NCBI RefSeq assembly: GCF_010731755.1
Contig: NZ_AP022589.1
Span: 2,046,001-2,110,000, forward strand
Source of the DNA: Mycolicibacter minnesotensis
GTDB lineage: Bacteria > Actinomycetota > Actinomycetes > Mycobacteriales > Mycobacteriaceae
Direction of reading: 5' to 3'
DNA length: 64,000 nt
Part shown: one piece after another, positions 63,736-64,000 of the stretch
Layout: every line of letters starts with the position of its first letter
Position numbering within the stretch: the stretch's first letter is position 1
Position numbers and translations under genes: made by a program
The notes under the pieces: model-generated
Database searches by the model: none
What the model was told of the DNA's origin: nothing
The model's input: only the letters and a program-made list of their open reading frames with translations

Positions 63736-64000
63736 TCAGCTGACTGGAAACCAGCCGTCGACTGCCTTCGCGAACTGGAGATACAGCGGAATTCCGATGG
63801 TCACGTTGTAGGAGAACGTGAGTCCCAGGGAGGCGGCCAGCGGCACCGTGGGACTGGCCTCGGGTATGGCCGCTCGCTGCACCGCGGGTACCGCGATGTA
63901 GGACGCCGCGCCACACAGCACCGCGAACAACACGTAGCTGCCGGTCTCGAAGTGGGTACCGGTAAGCAGGGCATAGATACGGATGATGATGATCCCGCTC
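63736..64000 (-). CDS. SbtA-like sodium-dependent bicarbonate transporter, 5' end outside window
   Basis: The last 87 residues of a membrane protein whose start lies beyond 64000. The visible part has two helices and ends with VLFAVLCGAASYIAVPAVQR, IPEASPTVPLAASLGLTFSYN and TIGIPLYLQFAKAVDGWFPVS, the C-terminal signature of the SbtA-like (DUF897) bicarbonate transporter family. It should import bicarbonate with sodium. No internal ATG in the visible region is a true start. Assignment rests on the C-terminus only. Confidence 0.75.
   Translation of the reverse strand, partial: SGIIIIRIYALLTGTHFETGSYVLFAVLCGAASYIAVPAVQRAAIPEASPTVPLAASLGLTFSYNVTIGIPLYLQFAKAVDGWFPVS

Overview
This 64 kb window is a high-GC, densely coded chromosomal segment of a mycobacterium (Mycobacteriaceae). 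From position about 13,800 to 62,000, gene content, order and protein lengths follow the block known in Mycobacterium tuberculosis as Rv0223c to Rv0261c: aldehyde dehydrogenase, methyltransferase, glycosyltransferase, php, gabD1, aftD, lpqI, htdX, fabG4, fadA2, fadE5, sdh1, hsp, nirBD, nnaR and narK. No PE/PPE genes, insertion sequences, phage genes, tRNAs, rRNAs or CRISPR arrays were seen, and several genes M. tuberculosis has here are absent or replaced. It is therefore probably a non-tuberculous species. The species cannot be named from this segment.

Layout. (1) 1-13,757 is lipid catabolism: four acyl-CoA dehydrogenases, a MaoC hydratase, two esterases, a wax ester/diacylglycerol acyltransferase, a FadD12-type ligase, a PlsC-like acyltransferase, an arylamine N-acetyltransferase (nat) and a secreted serine protease. 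(2) 13,832-24,216 holds envelope-related genes (methyltransferase, GT4 glycosyltransferase, two membrane proteins, acyltransferase 3) interrupted by an amidase, a DUF393 protein and a PhzF-like protein. (3) 24,153-28,238 holds two copies of a divergent DUF2236 oxygenase/TetR module. (4) 28,232-34,632 holds php, a MarR-controlled flavin operon, gabD1 and a Pro/Trp-rich membrane protein. (5) 34,688-40,603 is aftD, a 57-residue membrane protein and lpqI. (6) 40,682-48,876 is a TetR gene with htdX-fabG4, fadA2 and fadE5, plus a PfpI/AraC pair. (7) 49,131-54,510 is a flavin reductase, an inositol monophosphatase and the sdh1 operon. (8) 54,676-63,508 is a small heat-shock protein and nitrite assimilation (nirBD, nnaR, two narK, a sirohydrochlorin chelatase, and a free-standing copy of the NnaR DNA-binding domain). 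(9) The window ends inside an SbtA-like bicarbonate transporter gene.

How the genes work together. Several control elements are readable. A 14-bp palindrome (about TTACTC-N2-SNGTAA) lies at the promoters of the TetR gene, of fabG4/fadA2 (two copies) and of fadE5 (two copies), which points to one fatty-acid regulon. KstR-type motifs (TNNAACNNGTTNNA) lie before the PlsC-like/nat pair and before the aldehyde dehydrogenase. CRP-type sites lie before nirB and before the sdh1 operon, and a HAIR-like HspR element lies before hsp. The nitrate/nitrite genes form a unit of uptake (NarK), reduction (NirBD), siroheme supply (chelatase) and control (NnaR).

No gene-free stretch exceeds 300 bp. The longest are 48,877-49,130 (operators and a palindrome), 39,171-39,418 (a 57-bp tandem repeat), 63,509-63,735 (a hairpin) and 55,132-55,351 (HAIR, CRP and promoter sites). 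Gene names come from recognising protein sequences and gene order from memory. No database search was run.
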